A stretch of 64,000 nucleotides of DNA from Bacteroides sp. UBA1317 (GTDB taxonomy: Bacteria > Bacteroidota > Bacteroidia > Bacteroidales > Bacteroidaceae). The stretch spans positions 14,658-78,657 of the forward strand of contig DBTL01000091.1 in assembly GCA_002307035.1 (NCBI GenBank), read 5' to 3'. Positions 18,741 to 26,692 of the stretch are shown here, in pieces; within the stretch, counting starts at the first letter, position 1, and each line of letters opens with the position of its first letter. The position numbers and the translations under genes were made by a program. The notes beneath the pieces are model-generated. The model was not told the origin of the DNA. It did no database searches and worked only from the letters and a program-made list of their open reading frames with translations.

Positions 18741-19538
18741 TCAATCCTTGTTTGCCAGCCGATGAATATCGTCGCTAAGCAGACGATAGATCTCCTGCAT
18801 CTGCGGTTCATCGGCAAGCATGGCCAGATGACTATCAATCACATTCTGATCGCATCTCAAAGCCGGCCCCGTCTGTGCCTGCTTCGGTGGCAACGTGTGC
18901 ACCTTGCGACATGTTTCGTCAATAAGCGGTAACACGGCATCAAACGAAAGGTGATATTTCTGCAATAACTCTGCAGCCAGAGCATACATGTGGTTAGTAA
19001 AGTTGCAAGCAAAGACAGCTGCCAAGTGTAGACTACGCCGTTGTTCGGAAGTTGAGTCATACACTTTCTTGGAGAGTATGGAAGCTATTTTTTTAAGAAG
19101 ATCAGCATCTTCTACGGAAGAAGCTTCTATAAAGAAAGGTATTTGGCTAAAATCAGTCTCTTGCAATTTACTGAAAGTCTGCATCGGATAAAGAACACCA
19201 TAACGGGAGGTAACGCCCTGCCAAACATCCATCGGAAGGCTTCCTGCAGTATGAACCAGCAAAGCCCCCTCCTTTTGAACGACAATTTGGGGCAGCAATT
19301 GCATAAAGGCTGAATCAGTGAGAGAAACAATATAAAGTTCAGCGTTCGTCACCACCGCATCCAGAGCAGTCGTAAATTCTGCCTCCACCGCGTCTGCCAA
19401 AGTGCGTGCCGACTCTTTCGAGCGACTATACACCTGAACAATACGAAACCCTTTCCGATAAAGTGCCTTTGCCAGATTTGTAGCCAAATTTCCGGCACCA
19501 ATAAAGACTATCGGAGTATCTTCTATGCTTCTTTTCAT
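18741..19538 (-). CDS. Rossmann-fold and DUF2520 domain protein
   Basis: A 265-residue protein with an N-terminal NAD(P)-binding fold (VFIGAGNLATNLAKALYRKGF) like F420-dependent NADP oxidoreductases or pyrroline-carboxylate reductases. A C-terminal helical DUF2520 domain follows from about residue 130. Its ATG overlaps the nitroreductase stop by four bases (19535-19538), implying translational coupling. The substrate is unknown. Confidence 0.88.
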   Translation of the reverse strand: MKRSIEDTPIVFIGAGNLATNLAKALYRKGFRIVQVYSRSKESARTLADAVEAEFTTALDAVVTNAELYIVSLTDSAFMQLLPQIVVQKEGALLVHTAGSLPMDVWQGVTSRYGVLYPMQTFSKLQETDFSQIPFFIEASSVEDADLLKKIASILSKKVYDSTSEQRRSLHLAAVFACNFTNHMYALAAELLQKYHLSFDAVLPLIDETCRKVHTLPPKQAQTGPALRCDQNVIDSHLAMLADEPQMQEIYRLLSDDIHRLANKD

Positions 19539-20074
19539 TCTTGTCCTCCAAACTTATTGATATGTATTTTCTCCCATTGCAAATGTTCTTCGTCAAAGGG
19601 TTTGCGCTCCATCCCTTTATGTCCGATGGCAATGATAGAGAGCACTTGCAACTGCAATGGAATATCGAGCACACCACGTACAAACTCATCCGAGGGCATG
19701 CCCGTAGCCGTATGGCGTTCGCGCACCTGTATCCAGCAACTACCCAAGCCTAAATCTTCTGCTTGGAGCTGAATTATAATAGAAGCAATCGACGCATCTT
19801 CTATCCAGACATCGTTAGCCAGAGGATCGGCCATGACCACAATAGCCAAAGCTGCATCTCCCAGAAAAGAAGATCCATACTCTTTGCAATGTGCCAATTG
19901 TTGAAGTTGCTCTTTATCATCTACTGCAATAAACTGCCACGAATTACTCCTTTTTGAAGTGGGAGACATCAGTGCCGCTTTGAGTAGCGTAACCACCTGT
20001 TCCTGCGTCAGTTCTTCGTCGGTAAACTTGCGCATACTGCGACGATTCTTTATTAATTCGCTAAAATCTTCCAT
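19535..20074 (-). CDS. nitroreductase-family flavoprotein
   Basis: A 179-residue FMN-dependent oxidoreductase fold. The N-terminus (LIKNRRSMRKFTDEELT) has the FMN-phosphate-binding Arg cluster, followed by SPTSKRSNSWQFIAVDD and the GLGSCWIQVRER segment. It is the first gene of the four-gene minus-strand run and has its own promoter. The natural substrate is unknown; the family reduces nitro compounds, quinones or flavins. Confidence 0.9.
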   Translation of the reverse strand: MEDFSELIKNRRSMRKFTDEELTQEQVVTLLKAALMSPTSKRSNSWQFIAVDDKEQLQQLAHCKEYGSSFLGDAALAIVVMADPLANDVWIEDASIASIIIQLQAEDLGLGSCWIQVRERHTATGMPSDEFVRGVLDIPLQLQVLSIIAIGHKGMERKPFDEEHLQWEKIHINKFGGQE

Positions 20075-20107
20075 ACCGTATTCTATTTCTTGTCGCTAAT
20101 CTTTGCG

Positions 20108-20115
20108 CAAAGATA
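20108..20115 (-). promoter_or_regulatory. -7 element of the nitroreductase operon
   Basis: TATCTTTG followed by CGC on the minus strand, 33 bases upstream of the start codon, is an exact consensus match. Confidence 0.55.
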
Positions 20116-20163
20116 CAAAAGTTAGTGCTAATAGCAACATTAATTGGTCGTATTCTACAGCCT

Positions 20164-20335
20164 TCATAAATACAATTTTATTTACAAACAAGAAGGTTTT
20201 CAGATACCATATAACTTCAGCGTGTTGAATGTCCGATATTAGCGTGTTGAAATCGGACATTCAACACGCTAATATCGGACATTCAACAAACCCCTCTCAC
20301 AAAACCTGTAGCGATAGATCAGCAATTCTTACATT
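20164..20335. repeat. long-hairpin dispersed repeat, copy A
   Basis: About 170 bases homologous to 50126-50295. The core is a perfect inverted repeat: 29-base arms at 20223-20251 and 20260-20288 around an 8-base loop. The arms themselves contain the unit GTGTTGAATGTCCGAT in repeated form, so alternative folds are possible. A conserved tail (ACCCCTCTCAC and CTGTAGCGATAGATC) follows. It lies in the gap between the divergent nitroreductase and 62-residue genes. Confidence 0.85.
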
Positions 20336-20445
20336 TCGGGAAGAATAGCAGTCGCAAGATTACGCATAATGAACAAAATCGCTCACACTAAACGTTATAA
20401 AACCAGATAAATAATAGAAATTTATCAAGTATAAAAAGAATTGCG

Positions 20446-20453
20446 TATTTTTG
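20446..20453 (+). promoter_or_regulatory. -7 element of the 62-residue gene
   Basis: TATTTTTG, 37 bases upstream of the ATG, matches TAnnTTTG; the predicted leader is about 32 bases. Confidence 0.55.
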
Positions 20454-20490
20454 TACCCTCATTTCATACAACCTTTAATAAAAGTAGAGA

Positions 20491-20679
20491 ATGAAAAATC
20501 GAATAACAAGAAACGATTACATTAAAGCGAATCGTAAAGCCAGCCGAGAAGAAGAAATCGAGGCTCATGGACACCCCATCAGTTTTAAGCGGGTGCACCA
20601 ATCAAAGAAAGTTTATAACCGCAAAAAGACAAAGGCAGGCAATAAGGGTCTGCCTTATTTTTTTCCTCTAGCCGCATAA
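20491..20679 (+). CDS. small basic protein, candidate ArfA-like ribosome rescue factor
   Basis: A 62-codon frame with its own promoter. The product is strongly basic, with a cluster from K33 to K52 (FKRVHQSKKVYNRKK, then AGNKG). A strong intrinsic terminator (stem 20632-20656, T7 run 20658-20664) lies inside the frame before the stop at 20677-20679. Most mRNAs should therefore lack a stop codon and encode about 55-58 residues. This is the known arrangement of E. coli arfA, whose nonstop mRNA is degraded while tmRNA works. Similar spacing of an IEA segment, F-x-x-R-V, Y-x-R-K and G-N-[KR]-G is seen in ArfA from memory. The function is an inference; no ArfA-family member was confirmed in this phylum. 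Confidence 0.7.
   Translation: MKNRITRNDYIKANRKASREEEIEAHGHPISFKRVHQSKKVYNRKKTKAGNKGLPYFFPLAA
20632..20664 (+). terminator. intrinsic terminator inside the 62-codon frame
   Basis: Stem 20632-20640 with 20648-20656 (9 bp, one G-U), a 7-base loop, one A, then seven T's. It ends 13 bases before the in-frame stop codon, so a terminated transcript has no stop. Confidence 0.85.
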
Positions 20680-20738
20680 ATTCACCTCAAAAGAAAGATT
20701 TTCGCCCCCCAAACTTCACAGAAAACAAATAAATAGAA

Positions 20739-20746
20739 TATATTTG
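20739..20746 (+). promoter_or_regulatory. -7 element next to the GNAT-fold start codon
   Basis: TATATTTG ends only 7 bases before the ATG at 20754. The transcript would start at or next to the ATG, predicting a leaderless mRNA unless translation begins further in. Confidence 0.5.
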
Positions 20747-20753
20747 TGGCGCA

Positions 20754-21737
20754 ATGCCATTAAGATTCACAACATATTATCGAGGAGAAGATATTCCGAA
20801 CTTACCGGGGAACAATATTTTTCATTCTAAGGAATTGTTTCTGATGTACGAAGCAACTCCCGGATATACACCTATATTAATAGTAGCATCTGAAAAAGAC
20901 AAGCCTATCCTTAAACTATTAGCCACTATCCGTAGAAGCACACACTTGTTTCCATTAAGTTTCATCAAGCGATGTGATGTGTATGGGATTGGAGAATACT
21001 TGGATGAACAGCTGGATAAAGAAACTATTTTCGGCGAAATACTAGAACATCTCAACAATAACGTCCTACGTGAAGCTTTTCTCATCGAGTTTCGCAATCT
21101 CGAAAATCCATTGTTTGCTTACAAACATTTCCGTTCTAACCACTACTTTGCTGTTAATTGGATGAGAGTAAGAAACTCGCTCCATAGCCTGAAATACGTA
21201 GAAGAACGTTTCAGTTCTTCGCGTATCAGGCAAATAAAGAAAGGATTAAAAAATGGCGCAGAAGTGCATGAAGCCCGCTCGATGGAAGAAATACGGGCCT
21301 TTTCGCACATAATGCGCCGCATTTATTCCTCTCGCATCCGACGATACTTCCCCGGATTCGAATTCTTCAAATATATGGACACACGTATGATAGAATACCG
21401 GTTTGGGAAAATATTCGTAGTGAAGTACAAAGCAAAAATTATTGGGGGCGCTGTGTGTGTGTTCTCTGGAGAGAACGCTTACTTATGGTTTTCCGGCGGG
21501 ATGTGCAAAACGTACGCCCCGCAATATCCCGGTGTTCTATCTGTATGGATGGCTTTGAAAGACGCTCACCAGAATGGATACCAACATTTGGAGTTCATCG
21601 ATGTGGGACTACCATTCCGCAAACACGGATATCGTGATTTCGTTCTCCGATTCGGAGGAAAACAAAGTAGCACTCGCCGCTGGTTTCGTCTGCGCTGGAA
21701 TTTCCTGAATAATATCTTAATCAAAATATACGTTTAA
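20754..21737 (+). CDS. GNAT/FemAB-like acyltransferase-fold protein
   Basis: A 327-residue protein with two GNAT-like halves as in the BioF2/FemAB group. The conserved C-terminal core is KIFVVKYKAKIIGGAVCVF, then LWFSGGM and a helix ending in DVGLPFRKHG. Such proteins add amino-acyl or acyl groups, sometimes in peptidoglycan or lipid synthesis, but the substrate here is unknown. The next in-frame Met is codon 31 (20844), an alternative start if the promoter at 20739 is real and leaderless translation is not used. Confidence 0.75.
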   Translation: MPLRFTTYYRGEDIPNLPGNNIFHSKELFLMYEATPGYTPILIVASEKDKPILKLLATIRRSTHLFPLSFIKRCDVYGIGEYLDEQLDKETIFGEILEHLNNNVLREAFLIEFRNLENPLFAYKHFRSNHYFAVNWMRVRNSLHSLKYVEERFSSSRIRQIKKGLKNGAEVHEARSMEEIRAFSHIMRRIYSSRIRRYFPGFEFFKYMDTRMIEYRFGKIFVVKYKAKIIGGAVCVFSGENAYLWFSGGMCKTYAPQYPGVLSVWMALKDAHQNGYQHLEFIDVGLPFRKHGYRDFVLRFGGKQSSTRRWFRLRWNFLNNILIKIYV

Positions 21738-21877
21738 TGGCATTTCTGTGCCGAAAACAATCCTTAAAACTTCTCACTTAATTGCAGAAATATTTCTTTA
21801 TTATGCAATAATTGCGTTTCTTTGTGCTGTTTTAGGCAGAAAAAACACATTTAAAGTTCAAATAAAAACTTATAGTT

Positions 21878-22282
21878 ATGAAGATTTCACACATTGAGCA
21901 CTTAGGCATTGCTGTAAAAAGCATTGAAGAGGCTCTTCCTTATTACGAGAATGTATTAGGTTTGAAATGTTACAACATTGAAACCGTTGAAGACCAAAAA
22001 GTAAGAACTGCATTTCTGAAAGTGGGACAAACGAAAATCGAATTACTCGAACCAACCTGTCCCGAAAGTACCATCGCTAAATTTATTGAAAACAAAGGTG
22101 TAGGCGTTCATCACGTAGCATTTGCCGTTGAAGATGGTGTAGCCGAAGCTTTAGTCGAAGCCGAAAGCAAAGAGATTCGCCTGATAGACAAAGCTCCACG
22201 CAAAGGCGCGGAAGGATTGAGCATCGCTTTTCTTCACCCAAAATCAACTCTTGGTGTATTGACCGAGCTTTGTGAACACTAA
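21878..22282 (+). CDS. mce: methylmalonyl-CoA epimerase
   Basis: A 134-residue VOC-fold enzyme converting (R)- and (S)-methylmalonyl-CoA in the succinate-propionate pathway. Metal ligands fit HLGIAVKS (His near residue 7), the Glu of KIELLEP and HHVAFAVED (His near 76). The length is normal. It opens the five-gene operon whose other members form the Na+-pumping decarboxylase acting on its product. Confidence 0.95.
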   Translation: MKISHIEHLGIAVKSIEEALPYYENVLGLKCYNIETVEDQKVRTAFLKVGQTKIELLEPTCPESTIAKFIENKGVGVHHVAFAVEDGVAEALVEAESKEIRLIDKAPRKGAEGLSIAFLHPKSTLGVLTELCEH

Positions 22283-22350
22283 TCTCTTCGCAAAACACGA
22301 TAATCACACATTTATATTAATCTTATTATTAACGCTTAAATATAAAATTC

Positions 22351-23904
22351 ATGAGTAACCAGCTTGAAAAAGTAAAAGAGCTTATTGAACTTCGCACTCA
22401 AGCTCGCTTAGGTGGTGGCGAAAAAGCTATAGAGAAACAACATGCAAAAGGTAAATATACTGCTCGTGAGCGTATAGCCCAATTGTTGGATGAAGGTAGT
22501 TTTGAAGAAATGGACATGTTTGTGGAACACAGATGTACCAACTTCGGCCAAGATAAAAAACACTTCCTTGGAGACGGTGTAGTAACCGGATACGGGACCA
22601 TCGAAGGCAGATTAGTATATGTTTTTGCACAAGACTTCACCGTATTTGGCGGTTCTTTGTCTGAAACTATGGCCCAAAAGATTTGCAAGGTAATGGATAT
22701 GGCCATGAAGATGGGCGCACCTTGTATCGGGATCAATGACTCAGGTGGTGCTCGTATTCAAGAAGGCATCAACGCACTAGCCGGATACGCTGAGATTTTT
22801 CAACGTAACATTATGGCTTCCGGTGTTATTCCTCAAATTTCAGGTATCTTTGGCCCTTGCGCTGGTGGTGCTGTTTACTCTCCTGCCTTGACCGACTTCA
22901 CATTAATGACCGAAGGTACATCTTATATGTTCCTTACCGGACCGAAAGTAGTGAAAACCGTAACCGGAGAAGATGTTTCTCAAGAAGATCTTGGCGGCGC
23001 AAGCGTGCACGCTTCTAAATCGGGTGTTACTCACTTCACTGCGAAGAATGGCGAAGAAGGTTTGGCTATCATACGCAAACTGCTAAGTTACATTCCACAA
23101 AACAATCTTGAAGAAGCTCCTATCATAAATTGCACAGACCCAATTGATCGTTTGGAAGACTCCTTGAACGAGATTGTGCCTGATAGCCCAAACAAACCAT
23201 ACGATATGTATGAAGTTATCGGCGCTATTGTTGACAATGGTGAATTCCTTGAAATCCAGAAAGATTATGCTAAAAACATTATCATCGGTTTTTCACGTTT
23301 CAACGGACAATCAGTAGGTGTGGTTGCCAACCAACCTAAATTTCTGGCTGGTGTGCTTGATAGCAATGCCTCACGCAAAGCTGCACGTTTCGTACGCTTC
23401 TGCGATGCATTCAATATTCCCTTAGTAACATTGGTAGACGTTCCGGGATTCCTGCCGGGTACAGGCCAAGAGTATAACGGTGTTATTTTGCATGGCGCTA
23501 AGTTACTTTACGCTTATGGCGAAGCTACAGTACCTAAGGTAACAGTTACTCTACGTAAATCTTATGGTGGTTCTCACATCGTAATGAGCTGCAAGCAACT
23601 ACGTGGCGATATGAACTATGCATGGCCTACAGCTGAAATCGCTGTAATGGGTGGTGCAGGTGCCGTAGAAGTGTTATATGCTAAAGAAGCCAAAGAAGCA
23701 GCCGATCCGGCAGCATTCATGGCCGAAAAAGAAGCAGAATACACTAAACTGTTTGCTAATCCCTACAATGCAGCCAGATATGGTTATATTGATGACGTAA
23801 TTGAACCGAGAAATACTCGTTTCCGCATTATCCGTGCATTACAACAACTGCAAACTAAAAAGTTAACTAACCCTGCCAAGAAGCATGGTAATATTCCATT
23901 ATAA
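22351..23904 (+). CDS. mmdA: methylmalonyl-CoA decarboxylase, carboxyltransferase subunit
   Basis: A 517-residue cytoplasmic carboxyltransferase that moves the carboxyl group of (S)-methylmalonyl-CoA to the biotin carrier. Two crotonase-like halves are seen, with the oxyanion-hole glycines in [10 protein letters not shown] and [13 protein letters not shown], and in the C-terminal half [13 protein letters not shown] and [10 protein letters not shown]. Propionyl-CoA carboxylase beta is nearly the same in sequence; the adjacent beta-type membrane subunit decides for the decarboxylase. Confidence 0.94.
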   Translation: MSNQLEKVKELIELRTQARLGGGEKAIEKQHAKGKYTARERIAQLLDEGSFEEMDMFVEHRCTNFGQDKKHFLGDGVVTGYGTIEGRLVYVFAQDFTVFGGSLSETMAQKICKVMDMAMKMGAPCIGINDSGGARIQEGINALAGYAEIFQRNIMASGVIPQISGIFGPCAGGAVYSPALTDFTLMTEGTSYMFLTGPKVVKTVTGEDVSQEDLGGASVHASKSGVTHFTAKNGEEGLAIIRKLLSYIPQNNLEEAPIINCTDPIDRLEDSLNEIVPDSPNKPYDMYEVIGAIVDNGEFLEIQKDYAKNIIIGFSRFNGQSVGVVANQPKFLAGVLDSNASRKAARFVRFCDAFNIPLVTLVDVPGFLPGTGQEYNGVILHGAKLLYAYGEATVPKVTVTLRKSYGGSHIVMSCKQLRGDMNYAWPTAEIAVMGGAGAVEVLYAKEAKEAADPAAFMAEKEAEYTKLFANPYNAARYGYIDDVIEPRNTRFRIIRALQQLQTKKLTNPAKKHGNIPL

Positions 23905-23924
23905 CTTTTAATACGAACATTGTT

Positions 23925-24872
23925 ATGAATAAAAGAAAAATAGGAATACTTATCGTTTTGTTGGCAGCAGTATGCTTCAGTTCGTATGGGCAAGGAGCGA
24001 AAAGTCTGAAGATCAACGAAATACTGGTAAACAACACCGATAACTACCAAGATGACTATGGTCAGCATAGCGCTTGGATAGAGATCTTTAATACATCGTT
24101 TGCCAGCGTTGATGCAGGAAGCTGTTACCTCACAAATGATAAGCGAGTTCTGGACCCCAACCTAAGTATAGAGGAACGGGTAAGCATGATGTACACTGTT
24201 CCAAAAAGTGATGTTCTTACGGAAATTGCTCCCAGACAACACTTACTTTTCTGGGCGGACAATAAACCAAACAGAGGAACTTTTCACTTGAACTTTGCAC
24301 TTGATTCTGTTGCTTCCAATTGGATTGCGCTTTATGATGCAAATGGAAAAACATTAGTCGACTCTGTTACTATCCCGGCTAATATCCCAGTTAATTTCTC
24401 GTATGCTCGCGAAGCAGATGGTGCCACTAAATGGGTATTGAAAGGTGGAGACGACAGCAACTATGTAACTCCAAGTACCAATAACCAAACTCAGGATAAA
24501 CAAGAGAAAGTTGACGGTTTTCGCAAGCACGATGGTTTAGGTATCGCAATGTCAGTAATTGCAATGACAATTGTATTTTGCGGACTTATACTATTATACC
24601 TTTCATTCCGTATAATCGGTAATATAAGCCTCAAACTGGCTAAGAGAAATGCAATGAAAGCACACGGTATTACGGACAAAAAAGAAGCAAAAGAGAAAGC
24701 TATCGGAGCTGAATCAGGAGAAGTCTTTGCAGTCATTGCCTTAGCATTGCATGAATATCAAGACAACGTCCATGATATAGAAGATACGATTCTTACTATC
24801 AACAAGGTAAAGCGTAACTACTCACCGTGGAATTCAAAGATATACACTTTGCGCCAGACACCCCGAAAATAA
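23925..24872 (+). CDS. OadG-like subunit fused to a secreted lamin-tail-like domain
   Basis: A 315-residue membrane protein. It has a signal peptide (about residues 1-23, ending SYGQ), then an extracytoplasmic region at about 26-190 resembling a lamin-tail domain (LKINEILVNNTDNYQDD, SAWIEIFNTS). A single membrane helix lies at about 207-230, followed by a short cytoplasmic tail typical of decarboxylase gamma subunits. The classical gamma subunit is only about 80-100 residues; the second pump in this window has that form (55962-56222). The role as gamma/delta subunit follows from operon position between mmdA and the biotin carrier. The outer domain's function is unknown. Confidence 0.82.
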   Translation: MNKRKIGILIVLLAAVCFSSYGQGAKSLKINEILVNNTDNYQDDYGQHSAWIEIFNTSFASVDAGSCYLTNDKRVLDPNLSIEERVSMMYTVPKSDVLTEIAPRQHLLFWADNKPNRGTFHLNFALDSVASNWIALYDANGKTLVDSVTIPANIPVNFSYAREADGATKWVLKGGDDSNYVTPSTNNQTQDKQEKVDGFRKHDGLGIAMSVIAMTIVFCGLILLYLSFRIIGNISLKLAKRNAMKAHGITDKKEAKEKAIGAESGEVFAVIALALHEYQDNVHDIEDTILTINKVKRNYSPWNSKIYTLRQTPRK

Positions 24873-24898
24873 GTCAAAATCCTAAATGAATAATCAAG

Positions 24899-25330
24899 AT
24901 GAAACAATATAAGTATAAAATCAATGGCAACCTTTACAATGTTACAGTAAACGACATTGAAGAAAATGTGGCTCGCGTAGAGGTAAATGGAACTCCATAT
25001 ACAGTAGAGATGGAAAAGCCTGTAAAAGCTGCTCCAAAGACTATCACCCGCCCCGCAGCTGCACCTAAAACATCGACAGGTGCGCCAGTAGTAGCTAAAC
25101 CAGCTACAACTTCAACCAAAAGTGGAGTAAAATCTCCACTACCGGGTGTCATCCTTGACATTAAGGTAAAAGAAGGCGATGCTGTTAAAAAGGGACAACT
25201 TATTCTCATTCTCGAAGCCATGAAAATGGAAAACAATATCAATGCCGACAAAGATGGTGTAGTATCAGCAATCAAAGTAAGTAAAGGTGATTCTGTTTTG
25301 GAAGGAACCGACTTAATCATAATTGAATAG
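24899..25330 (+). CDS. mmdC: biotin carrier subunit of methylmalonyl-CoA decarboxylase
   Basis: A 143-residue biotinyl protein. An N-terminal beta region is joined by an Ala/Pro/Thr-rich linker (about residues 45-78) to a biotinyl domain with the lysine acceptor in LEAMKMEN, near residue 109. It shuttles the carboxyl group from MmdA to the membrane beta subunit. Its stop codon is 4 bases before the mmdB ATG. Confidence 0.93.
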   Translation: MKQYKYKINGNLYNVTVNDIEENVARVEVNGTPYTVEMEKPVKAAPKTITRPAAAPKTSTGAPVVAKPATTSTKSGVKSPLPGVILDIKVKEGDAVKKGQLILILEAMKMENNINADKDGVVSAIKVSKGDSVLEGTDLIIIE

Positions 25331-25334
25331 TCTT

Positions 25335-26495
25335 ATGGGAGAATTTATTTCATTTATAACTAACAATTTTGCCGATTTCTGGAGCTATACGGGATTCGCT
25401 AATGCGAGCTACGGACATGGCATTATGATATTGGTAGGATTGTTCTTCCTCTTTCTTGCAATCAAGAAAGACTTTGAGCCGATGCTCCTTATTCCTATCG
25501 GATTTGGTATCCTCATCGGTAACATTCCTTTCAAAATAGACGCCGGCCTTGAAGTAGGGCTATACGAAGAAGGATCGGTACTAAACATTCTCTATCAGGG
25601 AGTGAAAACCGGATGGTATCCTCCATTGGTATTCTTAGGTATTGGTGCCATGACAGACTTCTCGTCATTGATATCCAACCCGAAATTGATGCTCGTTGGT
25701 GCAGCTGCACAATTTGGTATTTTTGGAGCTTACATGATTGCTTTAGCACTTGGCTTTGAGCCGAATCAGGCAGCTGGTATCGCCATCATTGGTGGTGCAG
25801 ACGGACCTACCGCCATCTTCCTCGCCTCTAAGTTAGCTCCAAACCTGATGGGTGCTATTGCCGTATCAGCGTACTCATACATGGCACTGGTTCCGGTTAT
25901 TCAACCGCCTGTTATGCGCCTATTGACTACAAAGAAGGAAAGATTAATCCGTATGAAACCTGCTCGTCAAGTATCTCATACAGAGAAAATCATGTTCCCC
26001 ATCATCGGTTTGCTCCTCACCTGCTTCCTAGTTCCTTCGGGCCTCCCGCTACTAGGAATGCTTTTCTTTGGTAACTTATTGAAAGAAAGTGGAGTAACCC
26101 GTCGTTTGGCCGACACAGCGAGTGGTCCACTGATTGACTCTATAACGATGCTATTGGGACTAACCGTTGGTGCTTCTACACAAGCAAGTGAATTCTTAAC
26201 ATCCAGTACACTTTATATCTTCTTCCTCGGATTTATGGCGTTTATCATTGCCACAGCTTCAGGAGTACTTTTTGTTAAAGCATTCAACCTCATTCTTCCG
26301 AAGGCTAAGAAAATCAACCCGCTTATTGGTAATGCAGGGGTATCGGCTGTACCAATGTCGGCGCGTATTTCGCAAAACATTGGCTTGGAATATGACCCAA
26401 CCAATTACCTATTGATGCATGCCATGGGGCCGAACGTAGCAGGAGTTATTGGTTCTGCCGTTGCAGCTGGTGTACTACTCGGGTTCTTGATTTAA
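25335..26495 (+). CDS. mmdB: Na+-translocating decarboxylase beta subunit
   Basis: A 386-residue polytopic membrane protein that decarboxylates carboxybiotin and exports Na+. Conserved family segments are GGADGPTAIF, where the key Asp of Na+ pumping resides, and NPLIGNAGVSAVPMSAR, plus a C-terminal GPNVAGVIGSAVAAGVLL. I start it at the ATG at 25335; a TTG at 25323 would overlap mmdC. A strong terminator follows. A paralogue lies at 52825-54060. Confidence 0.94.
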   Translation: MGEFISFITNNFADFWSYTGFANASYGHGIMILVGLFFLFLAIKKDFEPMLLIPIGFGILIGNIPFKIDAGLEVGLYEEGSVLNILYQGVKTGWYPPLVFLGIGAMTDFSSLISNPKLMLVGAAAQFGIFGAYMIALALGFEPNQAAGIAIIGGADGPTAIFLASKLAPNLMGAIAVSAYSYMALVPVIQPPVMRLLTTKKERLIRMKPARQVSHTEKIMFPIIGLLLTCFLVPSGLPLLGMLFFGNLLKESGVTRRLADTASGPLIDSITMLLGLTVGASTQASEFLTSSTLYIFFLGFMAFIIATASGVLFVKAFNLILPKAKKINPLIGNAGVSAVPMSARISQNIGLEYDPTNYLLMHAMGPNVAGVIGSAVAAGVLLGFLI

Positions 26496-26527
26496 CCTGT
26501 TTTCATTATTATTTTATTATACGCGAG

Positions 26528-26568
26528 ACCGCCTTCATCCTTCATTGTAAGGAAGAGGCGGTTTTTTA
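26528..26568 (+). terminator. intrinsic terminator of the mmd operon
   Basis: ACCGCC (26528-26533) pairs with GGCGGT (26557-26562), with inner TTC/GAA pairing interrupted by a bulged A, then a T6 tract. Confidence 0.8.
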
Positions 26569-26692
26569 TGTTTTCAATAATTGCTTCCACTAAAAAACAT
26601 TAAACACAAAAAATAGAACTACGATTATTACGTAAATAGTAGATTATTAGTATATTGCGCTCAAATAAGTGAAATACAATACATTATAATCT

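Noticed and set aside
20491..20679. The 62-codon frame as a spurious frame.
   Set aside because: It has a consensus promoter, a Bacteroides-like small-protein composition and a following terminator; the in-frame terminator is better explained as regulation.
25323..25334. TTG start giving mmdB four extra residues.
   Set aside because: It overlaps the mmdC stop; the ATG at 25335 fits the family N-terminus better.
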